Under the pieces are notes generated by a model that was not told the origin of the DNA, made no database searches, and saw only the letters and a list, made by a program, of their open reading frames with translations. The position numbers and the translations under genes are program-made. From the NCBI GenBank assembly GCA_009841635.1, contig VXLJ01000010.1:1-64000 (forward strand): DNA of 64,000 nucleotides. The letters are read 5' to 3'. Shown here in pieces: positions 56,977-64,000 of this stretch (position 1 is the stretch's first letter; the number at the start of each line of letters is the position of its first letter). The stretch comes from Gammaproteobacteria bacterium (GTDB lineage: Bacteria > Pseudomonadota > Gammaproteobacteria > Pseudomonadales > Azotimanducaceae).

Positions 56977-58450
56977 CCAGGTTTTCACCCCAGGGCCGCA
57001 GTGCGCTAATGAAATCCCCAGCAATAACCCCGCGTCCACCGCCGGTCTCACGGGCTCGACAACCGGCCGTTGCGTGAAGATGGACGCCAAGCGCTGTTGC
57101 CGTCAGAGATTTTTTTAATTGAGCGAGACATGCGGCAATGACGCCGGTCAGTACGTCGCCACTACCGGCCGTACTCAGCGTTGGTTCGGCTATATCGCAT
57201 ACACCATATAGCTCGCCATGGTTGGCAATCAGCGAACCGGCGCCTTTAAGCACACCAACACACGCAAATTGCTGCGTAATGTTCTTGATCGCGCTCGCGC
57301 GGTCGTTCTCTATAGATGACGTCGCCACGTTGAGTAAATGCGCCGCTTCCCCTGGATGCGGCGTGACAATGGAGTTTTTAGGCAGTTGATGTTTCGAGTC
57401 AGCTAACCAATGAAGCGCATCGGCGTCCACCACAAGAGGCATTTGCTTCGCTACGACAGACTTCAGAGCTTGTTGGGCCCACGCATCGCGGCCTAAGCCT
57501 GGTCCTACCGCAATCACGTCGGCGCGGTTCAGCAAGGATTCGTCAACCAAGCCATCGGCTGATCCTCGAATCATGAGTTCAGGCCTAGCGGCTAATAGAG
57601 CTGGCGCATGGTCTGAATGAGTGACTACAGATACGAGGCCTGCGCCGGTCCGCAAACAAGCCTCCCCAGCAAGTAACGCTGCACCGCCCATCCCACGATT
57701 ACCACCAACGATTAAGACGTGACCGAAGTGCCCTTTATGGCTATTCGGCGGTCGGGATGGCAAACGGCACTCATCTGCAGATGTAGGAATGACGCGAGTA
57801 CCCGCGACGCATTCAAACGCTTGCTCAGGTATGTCTAAATCTGAACTTGCAACTTCGCCTGCCACATTACGGGCTGATCCAGTCACTAGCGCGAATTTGC
57901 GGCCGACAAAACAGGTCGTAAGCGTCGCTCGCACAGGCTCAGCCGTCAAAAATCCGCCGGTGTCAGCGTCGATTCCGCTTGGGAGGTCGAGCGCAAGGAT
58001 TGGTCGGCTGCTTGCGTTTATGCGGTCAATCGCGTCTACGAAATTCGGTCTAATCGCACCGCGAACACCGGTCCCGAGCAATGCATCCACAATGATCTCA
58101 CCGTGCATGCCTGAATTCGACGAAAATTCCAGATCAAGCTTTTCGATCGCTTTAAATGCACGCTGCGCGTCACCCTGCAAGCGATCGAGCGCGCCTATTT
58201 GCATGATTTGCACAGCGACGCCACGTGCGTGCAAGCCTTCCGCTAGTAAATAGCCGTCGCCGGCATTGTTGCCAGCACCACATACAATGGTTACCGAATT
58301 TGGGTTTGACCAGCGATTTAAGAGCTCAATCTTGGCGAAATGCGCAGCTCTGTGCATGAGTCGGAAGCTTTCGATTCCGTACTCTTCGATCGCAACCCGG
58401 TCAATTTCACGACACTCTGTACCGGTGTACACGCGTTCCAGAGTAGCCAT
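56963..58450 (-). CDS. nnr: Bifunctional NAD(P)HX epimerase/dehydratase (NnrE-NnrD)
   Basis: Repairs hydrated NADH/NADPH. The 495-residue fusion has an N-terminal YjeF epimerase domain (1-215; GAGNNAGDGYLLA and DLPSGIDADTG) and a C-terminal ribokinase-like dehydratase (about 225-490; GGNRGMGGAALLAGEA, PHPGEAAHLL and STAGSGDVLTGV). Divergent from queG with 17 nt between. A TATAAT box ends only 6 nt upstream of the ATG, which suggests a leaderless mRNA. Confidence 0.95.
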   Translation of the reverse strand: MATLERVYTGTECREIDRVAIEEYGIESFRLMHRAAHFAKIELLNRWSNPNSVTIVCGAGNNAGDGYLLAEGLHARGVAVQIMQIGALDRLQGDAQRAFKAIEKLDLEFSSNSGMHGEIIVDALLGTGVRGAIRPNFVDAIDRINASSRPILALDLPSGIDADTGGFLTAEPVRATLTTCFVGRKFALVTGSARNVAGEVASSDLDIPEQAFECVAGTRVIPTSADECRLPSRPPNSHKGHFGHVLIVGGNRGMGGAALLAGEACLRTGAGLVSVVTHSDHAPALLAARPELMIRGSADGLVDESLLNRADVIAVGPGLGRDAWAQQALKSVVAKQMPLVVDADALHWLADSKHQLPKNSIVTPHPGEAAHLLNVATSSIENDRASAIKNITQQFACVGVLKGAGSLIANHGELYGVCDIAEPTLSTAGSGDVLTGVIAACLAQLKKSLTATALGVHLHATAGCRARETGGGRGVIAGDFISALRPWGENLDALH

Positions 58451-58456
58451 CCTTTG

Positions 58457-58462
58457 ATTATA
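58457..58462 (-). promoter_or_regulatory. Perfect -10 box immediately upstream of nnr
   Basis: TATAAT lies at 58462-58457, so transcription would start at about the nnr ATG (58450). A weak TTGAGC sits 19 nt upstream, inside queG. The 17-nt divergent gap leaves no room for a queG promoter, which must lie inside nnr. Confidence 0.4.
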
Positions 58463-58467
58463 GATTC

Positions 58468-59571
58468 GTGAAATCCCAACAGCTCAAGCGTTTACAACGC
58501 GACATCGATGTCTGGGCGAAGGAGCTCGGATTTCAGCAAGTTGGATTTGCCGACACCGATTTAAGCTCGTACACGGACGACTATCGGGACTGGTTGGCGG
58601 CAAAGTTCTACGGCGACATGACCTATATGGCACGCAATGTCGAAAAGCGCGAACAGCCCGCGAAATTGCTACCTGGAACTATACGCATCATCAGTGTCAG
58701 AATGGACTATTTACAAGAAGACCGCCCGCAAATTGACAAAGATGCTGAGGCAGGTCGGATTTCTCGGTACGCGCTTGGCCGCGATTACCACAAAACGGTT
58801 CGTAAACGTCTGGCCCAGCTTGCTGCGCGAATTGAGAGTCAAGTTCATCATGAATTCCGAGCCTTTGTCGACTCTGCCCCAGTGATGGAGAAACCCATAG
58901 CTGTCAAGGCTGGCTTGGGTTGGGTCGGCAAGCACACCCTCGTGTTGAATCAGCAAGCTGGCTCGTTTTTCTTCTTGGGTGAGATTTTCACTGACATTCC
59001 ATTTGCGATAAACGAGCGTGTTGTAAGCGATCACTGCGGTGGCTGTAAAGCATGTATAAACGTTTGTCCAACTCAAGCCATCGTCGGGCCAAGGCGACTT
59101 GATGCACGACGGTGCATTTCCTACCTAACCATCGAACACAAGGGTTCAATCCCGCTCGAGTTTAGAAAAGCCATTGGCAATCGTATCTTTGGGTGTGATG
59201 ATTGCCAACTGATCTGCCCCTGGAACCGATTCGCCAAGATCTCAAGCGAACTCGACTTTGAACCGAGACATGGTCTGGACCATGCTTCATTGATTGATTT
59301 GTTGCAGTGGGACGAAGAGACGTTTCTAACCCGAACCGAAGGCATGGCGATTCGTCGCATCAACTACTCGCAATGGGTGCGCAACCTAGCCGTCGCCGCT
59401 GGCAATAGCGTCCCTAGCGCTAAATTGCTCGATGTGCTAGAGTGCAAAAGACGAGAAGCGCACGCGCGCGACGATGCGATGTGCGTCGAGCATCTTGAAT
59501 GGGCACTTCACGAACTTGGGTTAGACGACACAAGCCGTTATTTGCCCATTCACGAAATAAGATCTGCCTAG
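58468..59571 (+). CDS. queG: Epoxyqueuosine reductase QueG
   Basis: Cobalamin-dependent Fe-S enzyme of the last step of queuosine synthesis in tRNA. It has 367 residues and a GTG start. Two [4Fe-4S] ligand sets are visible: CGGCKACINVCP (about 193-204) and CDDCQLICPWN (about 247-257). FVDSAPVMEKPIAVKAGLGWVGKH (about 134-157) is the family motif. Divergent from nnr, the conserved yjeF//queG pair. Confidence 0.96.
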   Translation: MKSQQLKRLQRDIDVWAKELGFQQVGFADTDLSSYTDDYRDWLAAKFYGDMTYMARNVEKREQPAKLLPGTIRIISVRMDYLQEDRPQIDKDAEAGRISRYALGRDYHKTVRKRLAQLAARIESQVHHEFRAFVDSAPVMEKPIAVKAGLGWVGKHTLVLNQQAGSFFFLGEIFTDIPFAINERVVSDHCGGCKACINVCPTQAIVGPRRLDARRCISYLTIEHKGSIPLEFRKAIGNRIFGCDDCQLICPWNRFAKISSELDFEPRHGLDHASLIDLLQWDEETFLTRTEGMAIRRINYSQWVRNLAVAAGNSVPSAKLLDVLECKRREAHARDDAMCVEHLEWALHELGLDDTSRYLPIHEIRSA

Positions 59572-59643
59572 GTGAACGACGCCGAACTGAGCAACGAGCT
59601 AGAGAGAAAGATTAACTGCGGATATTTGACCGCCTCGCTTGAG

Positions 59644-60441
59644 CTAATGGCGGAATCGGTGTCCGCCGTCTAAGTTGAGAACCTCGCCGGTAAAGTAAGA
59701 GCCGGCCCGACTGCAGAGCATCACCGCAACCCCAGCCATATCCTCTAAGCCGCCATAGCGATGGGCTGGTATTTGCTTCAGACTTTGTTTAAAAGCTTCA
59801 GAATCGGGATTTTCCCACGCACCGCGAGTCATTTCCGAGTACATCCGTCCCGGCGCGATGGCATTCACGTGAATATGGTCATCACAAAGAGCTAAAGCGA
59901 GCTGCGGCGTGAGGTGCTCAAGTGCTTTCTTGCTGGTTGAGTAGGCAAAAACATGTTTGAACACTTCACTAGCAGCGACCGAACTAATAAACACCACTCG
60001 AGCAGGATCCTCATGCTTTGCATTCGCTCGGAGGAGATCTAACATCGCTTGAGTCAGAAATAACGGCGACCGCAAATTGAGATCCATCGTTATATCCCAG
60101 TCGGCCACTTTCAAATCGTCGAAATAGCCGCCAGTACCAATGCCTGCATTCAAGACCAGTACATCGATGTGATCTTCTCGATCGTGCAATTCGTTAGATA
60201 GCGCGTCAATGCCTTTCATCGTCGCAAGATCGCTTGGCATGCCAATGCATTCCCCTTCGTAGTTCGCTGTGAGTTCATCAGCTTTTGCTTGAAGTGTTTC
60301 TTTGGTTCTAGCCGTAATGTAGACCTTTGCAGCGCCGGCGGCCAGAAATCCCTCTGCCATATAGCTACCTAATCCTGTTGATCCGCCGGTAACTAGACAA
60401 AATTTGCCGGACATGGCGTACAAGTCATTGATATTGATCAC
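59644..60441 (-). CDS. Short-chain dehydrogenase/reductase (FabG/RhlG-like)
   Basis: Classical SDR of 265 residues with TGGSTGLGSYMAEGF (about 18-32), LVLNAGIG, catalytic S in FISSVAA and YSTSK. The C-terminal NLDGGHRFRH matches 3-oxoacyl reductase-type SDRs. The start is GTG; a first ATG is ten residues later. Substrate unknown. It lies between queG and orn on the opposite strand to queG, 60 nt from orn. Confidence 0.85.
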   Translation of the reverse strand: MININDLYAMSGKFCLVTGGSTGLGSYMAEGFLAAGAAKVYITARTKETLQAKADELTANYEGECIGMPSDLATMKGIDALSNELHDREDHIDVLVLNAGIGTGGYFDDLKVADWDITMDLNLRSPLFLTQAMLDLLRANAKHEDPARVVFISSVAASEVFKHVFAYSTSKKALEHLTPQLALALCDDHIHVNAIAPGRMYSEMTRGAWENPDSEAFKQSLKQIPAHRYGGLEDMAGVAVMLCSRAGSYFTGEVLNLDGGHRFRH

Positions 60442-60501
60442 GATTTCGCTTTCTTTCTGATAGACAAGACTACGTTCACGCTGAACATTTGCCGAAACAA
60501 A

Positions 60502-61098
60502 CTAACTCGGCCTGTTTAGCCCCGGTTGAACTCCGTCGCTCTTCGCTAGTTTGAAAAATTGATCGCGATATAGGCACAACTCATTGATTGATTCGCGAAT
60601 GTCGTCTAGCGCTCGATGTTGCGCTTTTTTGCTAACACTCGTTACGAGATCAGGCTGCCACCTCCTAGCCAATTCTTTCACCGTACTGACGTCAATCACG
60701 CGATAATGTAAATAGTGCTCTAACGTTGGCATATGGCGTGCCAAGAAACGACGATCTTGCCATATTGAGTTGCCGCACAACGGCGAAGTATGAATGTCAG
60801 CATGACGTCGCACCAAGTCAAATGTAACCGCTTCCGCCTCTTCTAAACTAACTTCAGAATGGCGCACGCGATCTAGCAAGCCAGATTCAGCGTGATGTTT
60901 CTGATTCCACTCATCCATGGCAGCAAGCACTGATTCAGGCTGCGAAATCACGATTGAATCGCTCTCATCCACAATATTCAGGTTGTTGTCCGTGATGATG
61001 GTTGCGATTTCCAAAATGACGTCGACATCGGTGTTCAACCCCGTCATTTCAAGGTCAATCCACACCAAACGAGTCGAACGTTTATATTTCGTTGTCAA
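60502..61098 (-). CDS. orn: Oligoribonuclease
   Basis: Degrades dinucleotides, including pGpG from c-di-GMP. The 198 residues are a DEDDh exonuclease with WIDLEMTGLN (D15, E17), NSIWQDRRFLARHMP (Asp) and HRALDDIRESI (His and Asp). The start is TTG with GGA 5 nt upstream. Divergent from the sulfurtransferase, with 25 nt between. Confidence 0.96.
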   Translation of the reverse strand: MTTKYKRSTRLVWIDLEMTGLNTDVDVILEIATIITDNNLNIVDESDSIVISQPESVLAAMDEWNQKHHAESGLLDRVRHSEVSLEEAEAVTFDLVRRHADIHTSPLCGNSIWQDRRFLARHMPTLEHYLHYRVIDVSTVKELARRWQPDLVTSVSKKAQHRALDDIRESINELCLYRDQFFKLAKSDGVQPGLNRPS

Positions 61099-61123
61099 AG
61101 TTCCGCTAACGTAAAGAGGCGAT

Positions 61124-61930
61124 TTGGCGCACTATCCCGCCATTATCCACCCAGAAGCGCTCATCAAATGCTTGGAAAACCATGAAGTTCGGCTGGTGGA
61201 TGTATTCAATCCAACATTGCAGGATCGAGTTTTCATACCCGGTGCACTGCATCTCCCAACCGCGGCGTTGATTGAAGGCACGCCACCGTCACCAGGCAAG
61301 TTACCTTCTATTGCGCAACTAGAAAGCGTCTTTGGTTACCTCGGCTACATGGAAGATCAAATCATCGTCGTCTCAGACCACGAAGGTGGTGGTTGGGCGG
61401 GCCGACTGGCATGGACCTTGGACATCATCGGTCACACGCGATGGCTCTATTTGGATGGTGGCATCCATGCCTGGCAGCAACAAGGCTACACAGTCGTGGA
61501 CAAACCAACCGAAGCGGTGCAAACTAAACCAAAGTTACAGCTGAACCTAGAACCACTCGTCGAGTTAGAAGAATTGATGAGCAATCTTGAATCAAGCAAT
61601 CTGGTTGTGTGGGATGTCCGCTCACGTGAGGAGTTTTTAGGTCTAAAACCCACTGCCCAACGCAATGGTCACATACCGGGTGCCGTAAATATCGATTGGC
61701 TTGACTTGATGGAGCAAACCAACGCACTACGCTTGCGTGAAGATCTGCGAGCGTTGCTCGCATCGCAGGGAATTACCCCCGACAAGCGAGTGGTTACGCA
61801 CTGCCAAACCCATCATCGTTCTGGGTTGTCATACATGGTCGCTCGCCTGCTTGGTTTTCAGAACATTCGCGCATATGCCGGATCTTGGTCCGAGTGGGGC
61901 AATCGATTCGACACGCCCATCGAATCCTGA
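61124..61930 (+). CDS. Tandem-rhodanese sulfurtransferase
   Basis: Thiosulfate/3-mercaptopyruvate sulfurtransferase-like protein of 268 residues. Two rhodanese domains: N-terminal (about 8-120), in which the active-site Cys is replaced by the DHEGGGWAGRLAW loop, and C-terminal (about 140-265), with the catalytic Cys near 227 in HCQTHHRSGLS. This loop differs from the CG(S/T)G(V/I)T of SseA and resembles other bacterial family members. The start is TTG with AGAGG 5 nt upstream. psd follows 6 nt later, probably co-transcribed. Confidence 0.85.
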   Translation: MAHYPAIIHPEALIKCLENHEVRLVDVFNPTLQDRVFIPGALHLPTAALIEGTPPSPGKLPSIAQLESVFGYLGYMEDQIIVVSDHEGGGWAGRLAWTLDIIGHTRWLYLDGGIHAWQQQGYTVVDKPTEAVQTKPKLQLNLEPLVELEELMSNLESSNLVVWDVRSREEFLGLKPTAQRNGHIPGAVNIDWLDLMEQTNALRLREDLRALLASQGITPDKRVVTHCQTHHRSGLSYMVARLLGFQNIRAYAGSWSEWGNRFDTPIES

Positions 61931-61936
61931 GATAAC

Positions 61937-62764
61937 GTGAAATTCATAGCACTCTTAAGGAAATTGGGACCAAACTATTGGTTAACCAAAGGCGCAGGTT
62001 GGCTCGCCACCATTCGGATCTCTGTCATCAAGAATTTCCTGATTCGACGGTTCATTGAGTATTACGGTGTCGATATGACCTCAGCGGTCAGGCAAGAACC
62101 TAGCCAATTCGAAAACTTTCAAGATTTCTTCACCCGCGAACTGAAACCAGCGGCTCGGCCCATATCTCGCGCACCAAATGCACTAATCTCACCCGTTGAC
62201 GGTGTCGTGGCCGCTGCTGGCAGCTATACAAATAACACGCTTGTCCAGTACAAAAACACATCGAGCAACCTTTTCAATCTCACACGTTCTTCCCGTATAG
62301 GTTCTACGGGCAGTTATGCGATCATCTATTTGTCACCGAAGGACTATCACCGGGTGCATACGCCTGCGCAGGCTGATTTAGTGGCTGCCAGCCGTTTAGG
62401 TGGTAGCCGGTTTGCTGTAAAGCCGTCGAATCACCAATCGGTTGACGGCCTCTACGAGCGCAACGTTCGCGTAAATTGCTATTTCCGTTCAGCACATGGC
62501 GAATGGCTGCTAACAATGGTTGGCGCTTTGATTGTCTCTAGTGTGCAGACCACGTTCGACGAGCATTTACCAAGCAATGGCGACACAGAGATAAATGATT
62601 TTGAGCCGCAGCCCTACACGAGCGGTGATGAACTAGGTCGTTTCTGTCTTGGTTCAACCGTCATCCTTGTCATTCCTCATGGCATCGGTGAGCTAGACAC
62701 GCTCGATGTCGGTCAATCATTGAAGTTAGGTGAAAAAATCGGCTCTATCTTCAACTTGCAGTGA
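61937..62764 (+). CDS. psd: Phosphatidylserine decarboxylase proenzyme
   Basis: Makes phosphatidylethanolamine in the inner membrane. The 275-residue precursor self-cleaves at LGST (about 240-243) to give the pyruvoyl subunit. Seen: FFTRELKPAARPI, SPVDGVV, and the conserved YHRVHTP. The start is GTG. It overlaps convergent epmA by 14 nt. Confidence 0.94.
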   Translation: MKFIALLRKLGPNYWLTKGAGWLATIRISVIKNFLIRRFIEYYGVDMTSAVRQEPSQFENFQDFFTRELKPAARPISRAPNALISPVDGVVAAAGSYTNNTLVQYKNTSSNLFNLTRSSRIGSTGSYAIIYLSPKDYHRVHTPAQADLVAASRLGGSRFAVKPSNHQSVDGLYERNVRVNCYFRSAHGEWLLTMVGALIVSSVQTTFDEHLPSNGDTEINDFEPQPYTSGDELGRFCLGSTVILVIPHGIGELDTLDVGQSLKLGEKIGSIFNLQ

Positions 62765-63674
62765 AGGCAAGTACTTCATGCAGTCCGTGTTTGCCTAACG
62801 CTAAGGCGAACAAGCGATCCAACCCAACGGCCACCCCACAACAATCCGGCAAGCCAGCAGCCATTGCCGCTTCAAAGAGCGGATTTTTGAGTTTCTGAGG
62901 TAATCCAAGCAAGCGGCGACGGTCGTTATCCTGTTTGCACCGACGTTGGTACTCATTCACGTCGCGCAATTCGTCGTAACCGTTGGCAATTTCCAAACCA
63001 TCGACGATCAGCTCGAAACGCAAAGCGACGCGACGCCCGCCTCGAGTTGCTACTTTTGCTAATGCTGCCTGATCGCTTGGGTAGTCAGTTAAAAATAAGC
63101 GTTCGATGCCTAGATTGGCAATGGCCCTTTCAATCAGGAAGTCCATCGCCTCGTGTAGATCCCTAGGGTTTTCCAATCCTTCGTCGCGGCAAACAGCTCG
63201 AACCGCCTTCTCCGAGGGCGAGTAGACATTTAGACCAAACGCATCTAAAACCAGCTCGCCTAGGGTCATCGATCGCACTTTCGCTGGACCAAGTAGCCAA
63301 TCCACTAGCGCAGCAACTTCTGCCATAAGTTCGGCAAGACCGAAACCAAGACGGTACCACTCGAGCATAGTGAATTCCGGATTGTGCCATCGTCCTGTCT
63401 CACCTGCGCGAAATGCTGGGTTTATTTGAAAACAAGATGGCATCCCAGCTGCTAACAATCGCTTCATGTGAAACTCAGGCGACGACTGTAGGTAGCCGTA
63501 CGCTGGAACTACAATGTTCTCAATAGCGACATCCGTGACGCCGTAGCGATCTAACGTGGGGGTTTGCACCTCAACTACTCCACGTTCCTTAAAGAACGCA
63601 CGCGTTCGTTCTAGCAAATGGGCGCGTTGCAGCAGCGTTTCAATGGCAGCCGATGGCTGCCATGCCTCGCTCAT
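62751..63674 (-). CDS. epmA: EF-P-lysine lysyltransferase EpmA (GenX/PoxA)
   Basis: Class II lysyl-tRNA-synthetase paralogue that attaches beta-lysine to EF-P. It has 307 residues without a tRNA-binding N-domain. Motif 2 is [20 protein letters not shown] and motif 3 [14 protein letters not shown]. The ATG overlaps the efp stop as ATGA, so enzyme and substrate are coupled. EpmB, which makes beta-lysine, is not in the window. Confidence 0.95.
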   Translation of the reverse strand: MSEAWQPSAAIETLLQRAHLLERTRAFFKERGVVEVQTPTLDRYGVTDVAIENIVVPAYGYLQSSPEFHMKRLLAAGMPSCFQINPAFRAGETGRWHNPEFTMLEWYRLGFGLAELMAEVAALVDWLLGPAKVRSMTLGELVLDAFGLNVYSPSEKAVRAVCRDEGLENPRDLHEAMDFLIERAIANLGIERLFLTDYPSDQAALAKVATRGGRRVALRFELIVDGLEIANGYDELRDVNEYQRRCKQDNDRRRLLGLPQKLKNPLFEAAMAAGLPDCCGVAVGLDRLFALALGKHGLHEVLAFTAS

Positions 63675-64000
63675 TGTTTGGTACGGCTTACGTATTCGCC
63701 TTTGCGCGTATCGATTCGCAACATATCGCCGATTTCAATGAACAAAGGCACATTGACAACGGCACCTGTTTCTAAAGTCGCAGGTTTTGTGCCGCCTTGC
63801 GCTGTGTCACCCCGCAACCCAGGGTCTGTTTCAGTGACGGTTAATTCGACAAAATTCGGAGGAACGACAGCGATTGGGTTGTCATCCCAGAACGTGATTT
63901 GACAACGAGACTGCTCGGCTAGAAAATCCTTCGCTTCGCCTATCGCTGCAGCACCGACCGCTACTTGATCGTAGTTGCCATCGGTGGTCATGAAGTGCCA
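63671..64000 (-). CDS. efp: Elongation factor P, 3' part (truncated by window edge)
   Basis: EF-P rescues ribosomes stalled on polyproline. The 110 codons present cover [16 protein letters not shown] and the C-terminal OB domains, ending [22 protein letters not shown] is the family C-terminus. The N-terminal KOW domain with the modified Lys (about residue 34) lies beyond the window, so modification cannot be judged. Adjacent epmA implies beta-lysylation. Confidence 0.95.
   Translation of the reverse strand, partial: WHFMTTDGNYDQVAVGAAAIGEAKDFLAEQSRCQITFWDDNPIAVVPPNFVELTVTETDPGLRGDTAQGGTKPATLETGAVVNVPLFIEIGDMLRIDTRKGEYVSRTKQ

Overview
The window looks like chromosomal DNA of a gammaproteobacterium, probably marine or otherwise phosphate-poor in habitat (the habitat is inferred). 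The evidence is a set of gamma-type gene neighbourhoods: hrcA-grpE-dnaK-dnaJ-dapB-carA-carB-greA, recN-bamE, rnfH-ratA//smpB, ribD-nusB-thiL-pgpA-ispA-xseB, rpsF-rpsR-rplI-dnaB-radA, rlmB-rnr-tRNA-Leu, miaA-mutL-amidase-tsaE-nnr//queG and epmA-efp. The tmRNA tag ANDDNYALAA is close to the enterobacterial ANDENYALAA. The chromosome is compact: many stop/start overlaps (ATGA, GTGA, TTGA), overlapping convergent genes, and frequent GTG and TTG starts. I see no insertion sequence, prophage or CRISPR array.

Layout. 0-11 kb is one long minus-strand heat-shock, lysine and pyrimidine block (hrcA to greA), with a terminator between dapB and carA. 11-17 kb holds recN, bamE, a CoA transferase, rnfH, ratA, a Na+ symporter and smpB. 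17-24 kb is accessory: a methyltransferase-like protein, a bactofilin, an Atm1-type ABC exporter, an SDR/2-hydroxyacid dehydrogenase/small-protein operon, a HAD hydrolase and a SprT-like peptidase with tandem SH3-like modules. 24-30 kb holds a CmcJ/NvfI-type oxygenase, a three-gene sulfolipid cluster of Rhodobacter sqdBDC type, a predicted beta-propeller protein, and a decayed PIN-domain toxin with a small gene beside it. tmRNA is at 30.6-30.9 kb. 31.9-45.9 kb is housekeeping on the minus strand: isoprenoid, phosphatidylglycerol, thiamine, riboflavin, one-carbon, recombination, replication, ribosomal and RNA-processing genes. 46-64 kb holds tRNA-Leu(CAG), folE2, purA, hflC/K/X, miaA, mutL, an amidase, tsaE, nnr, queG, orn, a sulfurtransferase, psd, epmA and the 3' part of efp.

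The most interesting unit is the sulfolipid operon. UDP-sulfoquinovose synthase (sqdB), a glycogenin-like GT8 transferase (sqdD-like) and a nucleotide-sugar epimerase/reductase (sqdC-like) run in one direction behind a promoter with two 7-nt direct repeats 4 nt apart, 9 nt upstream of a TACAAT -10. That is the architecture of a PhoB-activated promoter. The simplest reading is phosphate-starvation replacement of phospholipid by sulfoquinovosyldiacylglycerol. Also notable are genes missing from their usual slots (hfq, ribE/ribBA/ribH, nrdR, alr), a short RNase R-like protein, and hrcA without a visible CIRCE operator.
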